From contig NZ_SDQC01000004.1 of assembly GCF_004153445.1 (NCBI RefSeq), positions 391,431-455,430 on the forward strand: a stretch of DNA of 64,000 bases. Reading direction: 5' to 3'. Shown here piece after piece: positions 44,574 to 52,907 of the stretch. A program made the translations under genes and the position numbers. This stretch comes from Allopusillimonas soli. Its GTDB lineage: Bacteria > Pseudomonadota > Gammaproteobacteria > Burkholderiales > Burkholderiaceae_B. How positions within the stretch are numbered: position 1 is the first letter of the stretch; each line of letters starts with the position of its first letter. The notes beneath the pieces are model-generated. The model had not been told where the DNA came from and did no database searches. It saw only the letters and a list, made by a program, of their open reading frames with translations.

Positions 44574-45461
44574 ATGACTTTAGCGCCCGAATACTGGAGA
44601 TCGCTTCTGTTTGTGCCAGCCAATAATCCCCGATTTATTGATAAAGCCAAATCTGTTGAAGCTGACGCGATACAGCTGGACTTGGAAGACAGCGTCTACC
44701 ATACAGATAAAGATAAGGAGGACGCTAGGGCCTGCATCGCAACCGCTGCGAAATCGTTGCGCTTGGCTGGTAAGACGGTATCCGTACGTATAAACCAGCC
44801 TCTGGATCTTGCCGTCAGAGACATCGAAGCGGCAGTGTGTGAAGACGTGAGTGTACTGGCGCTGCCTAAGATAGCAGCCGCGGCGCATGTGAAACTCATC
44901 GAAGCGCTCGTTGAAAAATGCGAAATCAAGGTGGGCATGGCGGTCGGTACGATTCAGTTCATCGTTGCCGTGGAAACTCTTTCCGCTTTCTACCAGCTTC
45001 GCAGTATTGCGTCTTCCTCCGCAAGAATCATGGGCCTGATGCTGGGCAGCGAAGACTTTGCTTGGGAGTGTGGCTGCGAGCCCTCAGAGGAAGTCATGCG
45101 AGGTCTGAAGCAACAGATGATTGTTGCAGCGCGGGAGGCGGGGGTCAGACCGCTGGGGTACATCGGCTCGTTGTCAAATTTCCGCAACCTGGAGGAATTT
45201 GAATCCATGGTTCGACGATCCAGGGCATTTGGGTTTGACGGCGCGACATGTATTCACCCAGCCCAGGTTCCCATCGTCAATCGCGTGTTCGGCATCGAAG
45301 AAGACGAGTTTGCGCATGCAAAGAAAGTAATGGACAACGCTGATATTGCGCGCCGCGAAGGGAAAGCGGCATTCTCGGTCGACGGCAAGATGGTCGACAA
45401 GCCAATCATTGACCGGGCGGAACGGGTGTTATTGCGAGCCCGCCTGTATCGGACATCCTGA
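44574..45461 (+). CDS. HpcH/HpaI / CitE-like CoA lyase, cluster B
   Basis: 295 residues. YWRSLLFVPANNPRFIDKA and IQLDLEDSVYHTDK match the citrate lyase beta/citramalyl-CoA lyase family; metal Glu in VAVETLSAF and Asp in MLGSEDFAW. ATG 44574 is two bases after the receptor stop; an upstream in-frame GTG lies inside the receptor gene and is not used. Paralogue of the cluster A gene at 15577. Confidence 0.9.
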   Translation: MTLAPEYWRSLLFVPANNPRFIDKAKSVEADAIQLDLEDSVYHTDKDKEDARACIATAAKSLRLAGKTVSVRINQPLDLAVRDIEAAVCEDVSVLALPKIAAAAHVKLIEALVEKCEIKVGMAVGTIQFIVAVETLSAFYQLRSIASSSARIMGLMLGSEDFAWECGCEPSEEVMRGLKQQMIVAAREAGVRPLGYIGSLSNFRNLEEFESMVRRSRAFGFDGATCIHPAQVPIVNRVFGIEEDEFAHAKKVMDNADIARREGKAAFSVDGKMVDKPIIDRAERVLLRARLYRTS

Positions 45462-45484
45462 GAGTAAAAACTTAAGAGAGAGAC

Positions 45485-46480
45485 ATGAAATACCTTACTA
45501 TCAAGCGTTTTCGCCACCTTGCCTTTACCTTGACCATAGCCATGCTGACACAAGGGTTTGCTGCAACGAATGCAGTAGCGGCGGATCCTTATCCCAGTAA
45601 GCCGGTCACCGTGATGGTGCCATTCTCCGCCGGGGGGTTTACCGACATTATGGCGCGTCTGCTAAGCAAGCTGTTAAGTGAACAATGGAATGCCCCAGTC
45701 GTCGTGGAGAATGTCACAGGCGCTGGCGGCAATCTGGGTGCTGCTAAAGTGGCACGAGCTGCAGCAGATGGGTATACCCTGCTTGTATCTAATACGGCCA
45801 CGAACAGCATTAACCAGTTCATCTACAGTAAGATCGGCTTCGACCCGGTGAAGAGCTTCGAACCAGTCGTTTTGATCATTAAGACGCCCAACGTCGTGGT
45901 CGTCAATAAAGATGTGCCTGCTGATAGTGTTGGGGATCTGGTGAAGCTCATCAAAGCCGATCCGGAAAAATATAACTACGGCAGTTCTGGGGTTGGAACG
46001 ACCGCGCAATTGACGGGCGCTCTATTTCAGGATGCGGCCGGTGTCAAAATCCAGCATATCCCGTATAAGGGCTCCTCGGGGGTGATGACAGCGCTGCAGG
46101 GCAACTTCGTTCAAATGGCTTTCGACAATAGCGTCGCATGGGCGCCGCTCATCGAAGCTGGCCGCGTAAAAGCCCTTGCGATAGCGAGTCTGAAACGTTC
46201 GTCGTTGATGCCGAATGTACCGACGATGGACGAGGCCGGATTCAAAGAGTTTGAAACGTCGTCGTGGTTTGGGATCTCGGCGCCCCTGGGAACTCCCAAG
46301 CCGATCATTGAAAAACTCAATGCCGACATCAATGCAGTGCTTCGCATGCCTGAATTTGTCGAGAAAATGAAGGGCGGTGAAATTGTCGGCGGAACGCCAG
46401 AAGAATACGGAAAATTCATCGTGGCTGAAGCAAAAAAATGGGAAAAGGCCGTCGCCTTAAGTGGCGTCGAGAAACAGTAA
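45485..46480 (+). CDS. Bug-family (TTT) periplasmic solute receptor 6
   Basis: 331 residues. Signal peptide of about 36 residues (ending near NAVAA), then DPYPSKPVTVMVPFSAGGFT and ARAAADGYTLLVS. The ligand loop PFSAGGFTDIMAR resembles that of receptor 5 (PFTPGGFSDKVAR), and both share KTPNxVxVNKDV. Presumably the two bind related compounds. AGAGAGAC precedes the start. Confidence 0.92.
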   Translation: MKYLTIKRFRHLAFTLTIAMLTQGFAATNAVAADPYPSKPVTVMVPFSAGGFTDIMARLLSKLLSEQWNAPVVVENVTGAGGNLGAAKVARAAADGYTLLVSNTATNSINQFIYSKIGFDPVKSFEPVVLIIKTPNVVVVNKDVPADSVGDLVKLIKADPEKYNYGSSGVGTTAQLTGALFQDAAGVKIQHIPYKGSSGVMTALQGNFVQMAFDNSVAWAPLIEAGRVKALAIASLKRSSLMPNVPTMDEAGFKEFETSSWFGISAPLGTPKPIIEKLNADINAVLRMPEFVEKMKGGEIVGGTPEEYGKFIVAEAKKWEKAVALSGVEKQ

Positions 46481-46492
46481 CAGGAATTCATT

Positions 46493-47353
46493 ATGCGGGT
46501 ATTGTTCACCTCAAGTACGACTTCCCCACAATTGAAGATTCCGTTGAATGCGTGTGACTCGCACATGCATATATTCGATAGCCGGTTTCCTTTCGCCGAA
46601 AATGCGCCGGTTGTTCCGGATGCGACCGTCGGCGACTACAAACGATGGCAGAATGCCATGGGCTTCACCAGAACCGTCGTTGTGGCGCCGTCGATGTACG
46701 GTTTCGACAATCGATGCACGTTGGACGCTACCAGGAAAATGGGTGGAAAGGCCCGATGCATTGTCACTCTGGGCCCGGACACGCCAGAAGCCGAGATCGA
46801 AAAAATGCATGCGGACGGTGCGCGGGGCTTCCGATACAACCTGGCCCGCAGCTCGATCAACAGCATGGATTCGCTTGTCCGGATTTCAGAGCGTGTGGCT
46901 TCCTATGGTTGGCACCTGCAATTATGGATGCATCCAGACGGCCTTGAAGACATCGTTCCCATACTCAATAGCCTGTCTATTCCGACAGTTATGGATCACA
47001 TGGCCGGCATCCCGATCCATGGCGGCACATCGCATCCTGGCTACCGGACCTTGATCCGCCTCTTGGAAGCCGGCAGAACCTGGCTGAAGCTTTCCTTAGC
47101 GACTGCTTGGCCACAATTGGAGTCCGCGGCGCGACCCGCTCTGAATGAACTTGCACGGACATTCATCTCTGCGGCGCCGGATCGCATGTTATGGGGCAGC
47201 GACTGGCCCCACGCGATGTCTTCGGTACATGCCCAACCCTATCCTAACGACGCTTTGAAGGTCGATGCCTTGTCAGACTGGTGCGCCGATGATTCCGTGT
47301 TGCAGAGGATTCTGGTTTCAAATCCTGAGCACCTTTACGGGTTTCCCCGATAG
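46493..47353 (+). CDS. Amidohydrolase-family lactonase (PDC hydrolase-like), cluster B
   Basis: 286 residues, COG3618 type. ACDSHMHIFDS at the N-terminus, VMDHMAGIPIHGGTSHPGY in the middle, and WGSDWPHAMSS containing the catalytic Asp. Aligns along its length with the cluster A enzyme (shared GTSHP, AWLKLS/TWLKLS, NPxxLYGF end). An AGGAA site precedes ATG 46493. Likely opens a lactone or pyrone before CoA transfer. Confidence 0.87.
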   Translation: MRVLFTSSTTSPQLKIPLNACDSHMHIFDSRFPFAENAPVVPDATVGDYKRWQNAMGFTRTVVVAPSMYGFDNRCTLDATRKMGGKARCIVTLGPDTPEAEIEKMHADGARGFRYNLARSSINSMDSLVRISERVASYGWHLQLWMHPDGLEDIVPILNSLSIPTVMDHMAGIPIHGGTSHPGYRTLIRLLEAGRTWLKLSLATAWPQLESAARPALNELARTFISAAPDRMLWGSDWPHAMSSVHAQPYPNDALKVDALSDWCADDSVLQRILVSNPEHLYGFPR

Positions 47354-47379
47354 ACACAGTCCTGCCGAGAGAGAAAATA

Positions 47380-48807
47380 ATGTCGCATACAGACCACGAT
47401 GTTTCCGATACAGACGCCATTCCCTTGACGGCGGAGTTGGCACAGTTCATATCCCATCTGACGTTCACGGATCTTCCGCAGACCGCGATCACGACCGCGA
47501 GCACCGGCTTTGTGGATTGCACCGGCGTCATGCTCGCAGGCGCGGATGAGCCAGTCGTTGGCAAAGTCATCTCTGCTATTGGACACTGTGCCGGGGAAGC
47601 CCCCGTGCTTTTCAGCCAGCACACGATGCACCCGGCGCATGCCGCCTGGATCAATGGCGTGGCGGCGCACGCGTTGGATTGGGATGACGCTGCTTTAAGA
47701 GGCCACCCAAGCGCCGTTCTCGTGCCAACCATTCTTGCAGAGGCTCATGTGTTGGGCCGCTCGGGAGCAGACGCCATCACTGCTTTTGTCGCAGGCTATG
47801 AGACCTGGGCGGAGCTGGCGCACCGTGATGCCGAAAGCCATCACCGTAAAGGCTGGCACCCGACTGGAATCTTCGGCGCCATCGCCTCCGCTGCGGCCTG
47901 TGCCTCGCTATACAATCTGGACCCGGAACGTGCCGCGCATGCCCTGGCCATTGCTGCTTCGCGAAGCAGCGGGCTCATGTCGAACTTCGGCAGTATGACG
48001 AAGCCTATACACGCTGGCAATGCTGCGCATGCCGGCATCATTGCCGCAAGGCTAGCCGCCGCCGGTACGACGGGATCTCATAATACATTGGAAGATCCGC
48101 AAGGCTTCTTATCCGCAGTGTCTCCCTCGGGCAAGGTGGATAAGCGCACTCCCGTTCATGCGCGCCGGGATTGGCATATAGAAGAGTATGGCCTGAACAT
48201 CAAGCAGTATCCTATGTGCTATTGCACGCATCGTCCTATCGATGCCATGATTGCGCTTCAGAAAAAGCATGGGTGGGATCCGAATCAAATCAGAAACATC
48301 GATGTGTCGATCAGTGGCAGAAACGCTACCGTTCTGCGCAACCATTGGCCTCAAACTGGTCTGGAAGCCAAGTTTAGTATTGAGTTTGCAATGGCTTCGG
48401 CGGTGGTTGCCCAGCGAGTTGGCCTTGCTCAAGTGAATGATGATTTTGTGCAAACAGACATCATTCAAGATTTGATGCACCGCGTCTCGGTCACGATCAA
48501 TCCGGCGGAAGATGCCGAATCCGGCTATGCACCGTACGACCACGTCGTTGTAACGTTGGCCGGCGGTGAAACCGTAAAGAGCGATGAGGTCCATGAGGCG
48601 CGCGGGGCCCGTTCCGTGCCCTTGACGAAGGGCGAGCTTAGAGAAAAATTTGAGGAGTGCGCCCGGGCCGGTGGCATCCGTGACGACATTGCCGGTTTGT
48701 TCGAATTCTTGAGCTCGCTGGACAGGCAAGCGGAACTGATGCCTTTGCGGAAATGGCAGCGCCATCAGGTGATCGTTCTAGCGTCGAACTGGAACCCGAA
48801 CGTATAG
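47380..48807 (+). CDS. MmgE/PrpD-family protein
   Basis: 475 residues of the MmgE/PrpD family, which includes 2-methylcitrate dehydratase and cis-aconitate decarboxylase. Visible: HALDWDDAALRGHPSAVLVP near residue 105 (the conserved DD region), KGWHPTGIFGAIASAAACAS, LMSNFGSMTKPIHAGNAAHA and YPMCYCTHRPIDAM. A dehydratase or decarboxylase acting on a polycarboxylate fits the CitE/CoA-transferase context. It overlaps the convergent GntR gene by 43 bases. Not present in cluster A. Confidence 0.88.
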   Translation: MSHTDHDVSDTDAIPLTAELAQFISHLTFTDLPQTAITTASTGFVDCTGVMLAGADEPVVGKVISAIGHCAGEAPVLFSQHTMHPAHAAWINGVAAHALDWDDAALRGHPSAVLVPTILAEAHVLGRSGADAITAFVAGYETWAELAHRDAESHHRKGWHPTGIFGAIASAAACASLYNLDPERAAHALAIAASRSSGLMSNFGSMTKPIHAGNAAHAGIIAARLAAAGTTGSHNTLEDPQGFLSAVSPSGKVDKRTPVHARRDWHIEEYGLNIKQYPMCYCTHRPIDAMIALQKKHGWDPNQIRNIDVSISGRNATVLRNHWPQTGLEAKFSIEFAMASAVVAQRVGLAQVNDDFVQTDIIQDLMHRVSVTINPAEDAESGYAPYDHVVVTLAGGETVKSDEVHEARGARSVPLTKGELREKFEECARAGGIRDDIAGLFEFLSSLDRQAELMPLRKWQRHQVIVLASNWNPNV

Positions 48808-49514
48808 GCCTGCCCGCCAGGGTATCGCGAGGTGCCCACCAAAACCTCCCTGCCTTGGGCGTCCCGGTATACCAGCCGTCTCTGCAAAATAGGATGCCCC
48901 GGCAGGACCCCCAATTTTCTTGCGTCTTGTGGCGTAGCACTGTGGGCATCTAGTTCCACTTCACCGGACGCGATGTCGAAACCAGCATTCTTCAACAAGA
49001 CCAGCAGGCTTTTATGCTCAATGTCCGCAGGGGGGATAAGTCCATGCACGGAGGCCGGCATGTAGCGCGTGTCCAGGCTCATGACGCCATTGACCGAGCG
49101 CGTGCGTTGAAGCCGGGTCACTTTTTCGCCCGTCTTCAGCTTCATGAGCCTGACAATGTTTGCCGGCGCTTTGACGATTCCATACGATTCGACAACGAAA
49201 TGGACGGCGCCGCCTTCCGTCCAGCCCGAGAAGTCGGGTGTTCCCGAGATCGGCAGGCGTTCCAAATAATGTCCACTGACGAAAGACCCCACGCCCCGCT
49301 TGCGCACAATGACCCCGGCATTGACCAGCCTCTGGTAGGCATGCCTCGCGGTCATTCTGCTGACACCGAACCGGGCGGCGACATCCGGCTCGGCGGGCAG
49401 CGGCTCGCTGCGGCCGGCTCCGGTCTGTATGAGCTCGCGCAGGTAGCATTCAATCTTCTGGTAGGCAGGGCCGGCTTTCTTACCTGTCATTCTTGTCTCT
49501 CGCCATGGGCGCAC
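48765..49514 (-). CDS. GntR/HutC-family regulator
   Basis: 249 residues. Winged helix with PLPAEPDVAARFGVSRMTAR and RKRGVGSFV (residues about 40-85), then a UTRA domain with RTRSVNGVMSLDTRYMPASV. The 3' end overlaps the MmgE/PrpD gene. Divergent from the TauD-like dioxygenase gene; the palindrome at 49621-49638 has the TGTATATACA core of HutC-family operators and is its likely target. Confidence 0.9.
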   Translation of the reverse strand: MRPWRETRMTGKKAGPAYQKIECYLRELIQTGAGRSEPLPAEPDVAARFGVSRMTARHAYQRLVNAGVIVRKRGVGSFVSGHYLERLPISGTPDFSGWTEGGAVHFVVESYGIVKAPANIVRLMKLKTGEKVTRLQRTRSVNGVMSLDTRYMPASVHGLIPPADIEHKSLLVLLKNAGFDIASGEVELDAHSATPQDARKLGVLPGHPILQRRLVYRDAQGREVLVGTSRYPGGQAYTFGFQFDARTIT

Positions 49515-49611
49515 ACAATCTCAATCCACTGAATGCTAGCTCAGCTGGGCATGAGATGTCGACGCTGTCGTCTTCAAGCATCACCAGATTGCGACATGTC
49601 TATACATACTC

Positions 49612-49640
49612 TTGACATGACATATGTATATACATATGAT
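49612..49640 (+). promoter_or_regulatory. Operator-embedded sigma70 promoter of the TauD-like gene
   Basis: TTGACA (49612-49617), 17-base spacer, TATGAT (49635-49640): a near-consensus promoter. The spacer contains a perfect 18-bp palindrome CATATGTATATACATATG (49621-49638), which overlaps the -10. The TGTATATACA core is that of HutC/GntR operators, so the GntR protein at 48765 should repress here. Confidence 0.8.
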
Positions 49641-49715
49641 GAAGTCATTCCCAGCGGTGCACGATGACATTTTCTTGCGCAGTGCGGGGCAACTTCCATG
49701 ACAAAAGGATAAGGC

Positions 49716-50621
49716 ATGAATCAAACAAGCTCTGCGATTGCCGACAGGCAACGCGATATCGATGTAGAAGTGCTGCCGCTCGCTGCTGCTTTGGGCGCGG
49801 AGGTAAAGGGCGTGAACGTCGCTGAGGGCGTCGGCGACGATCAAATGGCTGTGGTGCTTGATGCCTTGCATACGTATGGGGTGATCGTTCTCCGTGACCA
49901 GCGCTTGACGCCGCAACAGCAGGTGGCCTTTTGCAGGCGCTTAGGCCCGATGCGCGTGTCGTTCATGACCGACGTTGCGGTTCCCGAAGCACCGGAACTC
50001 ACCATCGTTTCCAATATCGTGAAGGACGGGAGGCCGATAGGTCTTGTGGATGCCGGCGCCCTTTGGCACACCGATGGCTCTTACCTACCGCAGCCCGATA
50101 TGTATACTGTACTGCACGCGATTCAGATTCCCCAACGGGATGGTACCTCGCTGGGCGAAACACGTTTCATGAGCACAGCTGCGGTCTATGAGAATTTGCC
50201 CGACGACATCCGCGAAAAAATCGACAGTGCGCAAGGGGTGCATAGCCTTTCGTATCACATCCAACGCAAGATAGAAGGCAACTTCAAGGCACCTCCGGCA
50301 AAGGACTCCAAGCCGGATGTGCTGCATCCCGCCGTGATCCAGCACCCGGTGACCAAGCGTAAAGGGATCTACTTGACGGAAGGCCATACCAAAGCCATAC
50401 AAGGTTTGCCTGAGCAGGAAGGTCGAGAGCTGTTGGACGTCATCGCCACCTTTGCCAAGCAGCCGCAATTTCTGTACCGCCACAAGTGGCGTGAGGGCGA
50501 TTTGCTGGTTTGGGACAACGTCGGCACGCAGCACCTAGCCATCACCGACTACGGCACGATGCCCCGCCGTTTGCACCGCGCCGGAATCAGTAGTCCCTTT
50601 GACGTTTTTACGAAGCACTGA
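49716..50621 (+). CDS. TauD/TfdA-family 2-oxoglutarate-dependent dioxygenase
   Basis: 301 residues. The Fe(II) facial triad is visible as LWHTDGSY (His and Asp) and the distal His in VGTQHLAITDYG; the 2-oxoglutarate-binding Arg is in PRRLHRAGI. Family members hydroxylate and cleave taurine, phenoxyacetates, alkyl sulfates or similar. AAAGGAT precedes ATG 49716. Likely repressed by the divergent GntR protein. Substrate unknown. Confidence 0.9.
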   Translation: MNQTSSAIADRQRDIDVEVLPLAAALGAEVKGVNVAEGVGDDQMAVVLDALHTYGVIVLRDQRLTPQQQVAFCRRLGPMRVSFMTDVAVPEAPELTIVSNIVKDGRPIGLVDAGALWHTDGSYLPQPDMYTVLHAIQIPQRDGTSLGETRFMSTAAVYENLPDDIREKIDSAQGVHSLSYHIQRKIEGNFKAPPAKDSKPDVLHPAVIQHPVTKRKGIYLTEGHTKAIQGLPEQEGRELLDVIATFAKQPQFLYRHKWREGDLLVWDNVGTQHLAITDYGTMPRRLHRAGISSPFDVFTKH

Positions 50622-50651
50622 AGCCCTTATACGGCAGAAGGGCAGCAAAAC

Positions 50652-50669
50652 GGGCCGCTTGTGTGGCCC
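50652..50669 (+). terminator. Possible terminator after the TauD-like gene
   Basis: GGGCCGC and GTGGCCC can form a stem (one mismatch) around TTGT, 31 bases after the stop codon. The following ACTTTGTCGTTATT is only moderately T-rich. Confidence 0.4.
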
Positions 50670-51033
50670 ACTTTGTCGTTATTTGGTGAAGCTGATCACC
50701 TAGCTTGCCAAATATGCTCATGTCCACAGAATCGGGATATGCAGCAGTAAATCAAGCTATCAGTGGGTGGCTGGCCCAGCAGATATTCCAGACGGTGTCG
50801 CGGCGGAATTGAATGGGGTAATGAAAAAAATAGCAAACGACGAAAAATGATGAAAAGTCTCAAAGGCGCCGCACGCTACGATCCTATAGGAAGTAGCGCA
50901 CCAGGCATGGCTAAAAGACAAAAGACGACACTGAGCTGTTTGGTGGCTTGGTCAAAGAGTCCGGTAGTCAGCCACAGTAGATAAAAAGCACTTTCAGTAC
51001 TTGCAACGCATATTAGCATTTACGGGACAAACC
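50670..51033. other. Intergenic stretch with no recognised gene
   Basis: About 360 bases between the TauD-like and RraA-like genes. Contains only short frames without ribosome-binding sites. A-rich stretches near 50820-50855 could belong to a promoter for the downstream aldolase gene. Nothing else is supported. Confidence 0.5.
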
Positions 51034-51702
51034 ATGATCGGATTTCAAATTAAGAAGCGACACCGCGCGGTCGAGGCATCAATCGTCGACCGCTACAAGC
51101 AATTGCCAGTGGCCAATATTAGCGACGTGATGTCGAGGATGTTTGCCGGAGGACCAGATCTGCGTCCGATGCATAATGGAACTGGATTGGCAGGCTCGGC
51201 CGTCACTGTTCGATGTCGGCCCGGAGACAATCTGCTCGTACATAAGGCCTTGGAAGTTGCTCAGGCCGGTGACGTGATTATTGTAGATGCGGGCGGCGAC
51301 CTGTCTAATGCCATCATTGGCGAAATTATGGTTGCATATGCTAAGAGGCGGGGCTTGGCAGGGATAGTCATCAACGGTGCCATTCGAGACTCCGCCGTAA
51401 TTCGCCAAGGAGACTTTCCCGTATTTGCTGCCGGCGTTACCCACCGCGGGCCTTATAAAGATGGCCCTGGTGAGATCAATGTCGAGATATCTATTGGAGG
51501 TATGGTTATTGAGCCTGGCGACCTTATTGTTGGTGATGCAGACGGCTTACTTTGCGTTCCGTTTGATCTTGTCGACGAAGTGTATCGCGAAACGGTCAAT
51601 AAGCATGAGGTAGAAGAGCGCATGCTTGCTGATATTGCTGCGGGTACCTATGATTCCAGTTGGGTAGATACTCGTTTGGCATCACTTGGTTGTGATCTCT
51701 AG
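51034..51702 (+). CDS. RraA-like aldolase (HMG/CHA aldolase or oxaloacetate decarboxylase type)
   Basis: 222 residues of the RraA-like family. LPVANISDVMSRMF, the GRAAxxxTVRCRPGDN-type region (GLAGSAVTVRCRPGDNLLVH), DVIIVDAGGDLSNAIIGEIM and GLAGIVINGAIRD, with conserved Arg/Asp for pyruvate-Mg2+ binding. Such enzymes split 4-hydroxy-4-methyl-2-oxoglutarate, a product of protocatechuate or gallate 4,5-cleavage, to pyruvate. ATG 51034 is chosen over an upstream TTG. No aromatic ring-cleavage genes are adjacent here. Confidence 0.88.
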   Translation: MIGFQIKKRHRAVEASIVDRYKQLPVANISDVMSRMFAGGPDLRPMHNGTGLAGSAVTVRCRPGDNLLVHKALEVAQAGDVIIVDAGGDLSNAIIGEIMVAYAKRRGLAGIVINGAIRDSAVIRQGDFPVFAAGVTHRGPYKDGPGEINVEISIGGMVIEPGDLIVGDADGLLCVPFDLVDEVYRETVNKHEVEERMLADIAAGTYDSSWVDTRLASLGCDL

Positions 51703-51787
51703 TGTGACCTTATTGCGTGCGTACAGTCGAGCGATCAAACTATGTCTGGGCTCGGCCAGAGAAGACACTCTCCAAGGCAACCAGCTG

Positions 51788-51960
51788 ATGGTGCTGAGCC
51801 TGACGGTGCCCGAGTACCATTGCAAGGACTGTGATCGCTATTTTCGCCACCGGTTCGCAGCATCCGGCCACCGTGCCGGGCTATTGAGACTTACCGTCTA
51901 GAAGTCTTCGAGGCCCACGATGAGGGCGCGAGCCAGGGCTATACCACGCGCGCTGGTCGA
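51788..51960 (+). mobile_element. ISL3-type transposase N-terminal remnant
   Basis: LTVPEYHCKDCDRYFRHRF (51795-51850) matches the zinc-finger start of ISL3-family transposases. The frame is then lost (stop at 51899-51901) and continues in another frame as EVFEAHDEGASQ, also ISL3-like. No catalytic DDE domain remains. A decayed insertion sequence at the left border of the next cassette. Confidence 0.55.
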
Positions 51961-52140
51961 TTGAAGAATCACAAGATGTTCGGAAGAGCCGGAAAAGCTC
52001 TTAAATTCCTGACACAAATAAAAATTCCCAGCCTTCAGAGCCGGCCATCGAATTCGTGGCTGTGGCCCAAAAGGGGCGTAAACCAGCATAAATAAAGGAT
52101 CCTTTCAGACGTGGCGAAATTTTGAGAGACTGGTTTAGGG
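51958..52140. repeat. Non-coding repeat copy A (left of the oxidase/PucR cassette)
   Basis: Shares CGATTGAAGAAT at its left end, CCTG.CACAAA inside, an identical 25-bp block at 52074-52098 (GGGCGTAAACCAGCATAAAT plus AAAGG) and a TGG/CAGTTTAGG end with the sequence at 59221-59360. Copies differ by indels. Probably an end of an old insertion element, given the adjoining transposase remnant. Confidence 0.65.
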
Positions 52141-52907
52141 GCTAAACATCATCGCCTGCAAGTTAGATAATGCCCCTCGGCAGATCAGAAGTGCCTTGGT
52201 GTACGTGCATACCATTCTTATCGCCTATTAGCCTGAATACTTCAAGCTGCGCGCCGCATGTGATGGCTATGCATTGAGCGCGGTATTCCCGAGATGCCAG
52301 TAGTTCAATATGGGGTTTGACGGATACTTTTAATTGCCACTAAATCCCGTCAAAAAGCCGAAGGTCGATTTATTGGCCGTTGGATCCTTAACGCCATAAT
52401 TATGGCGGGTGCATCGCGCCCCTAGGCATAGCTTCTGACGCTCGTTTGTACTGCGTGTACTCAGAGATTTCGTGAAGTGCCGTGTCTCTAGAGAACCTGG
52501 AAGATGCAGGAAGTCACCCGGTACCCGCAGTTCTTCAAAGCTATCAAAATAGACCATTCAGCATCTCGATCTAACCGAATTGATTAGACGGGTTGTACTT
52601 ATTACTAGAAATCGCTTCCGCCAGCTACTAGCTCAGTATGCGATGCCCCTTTTATGGGCTTCACAAGGGTGTAAGTAGCTTCTCCAGCCAAGTGGTTCAC
52701 CCGTGTCAACTTTGTGCACAAGAATCCGTGATACATATTTTGAGTAGTGCATTGGCACGATAGTAGGATTCAGTAAGAGCAATTCCTAAGTTCGCTTCAT
52801 TGACGCGCCGCGCCGCACTCTGGAGAATGTGCCTCACCAGTAATCAACAGTAATGTAGTCAATTCTGATCGGTCGTAGCGTACAAGCTGCACGATACTAA
52901 AGTCATA
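52141..52907. other. 767-base stretch without a recognisable gene
   Basis: Only short frames are open, none with a convincing start, codon use or motif. The repeat copy A is on its left and the FAD oxidase on its right. Base composition is lower in GC than the surrounding genes. Probably decayed or imported non-coding DNA that includes the promoter of the oxidase operon at its right end. Confidence 0.5.

Noticed and set aside
52330..52557. 75-codon reverse frame in the empty stretch
   Set aside because: No ribosome-binding site, no motif, composition not gene-like.
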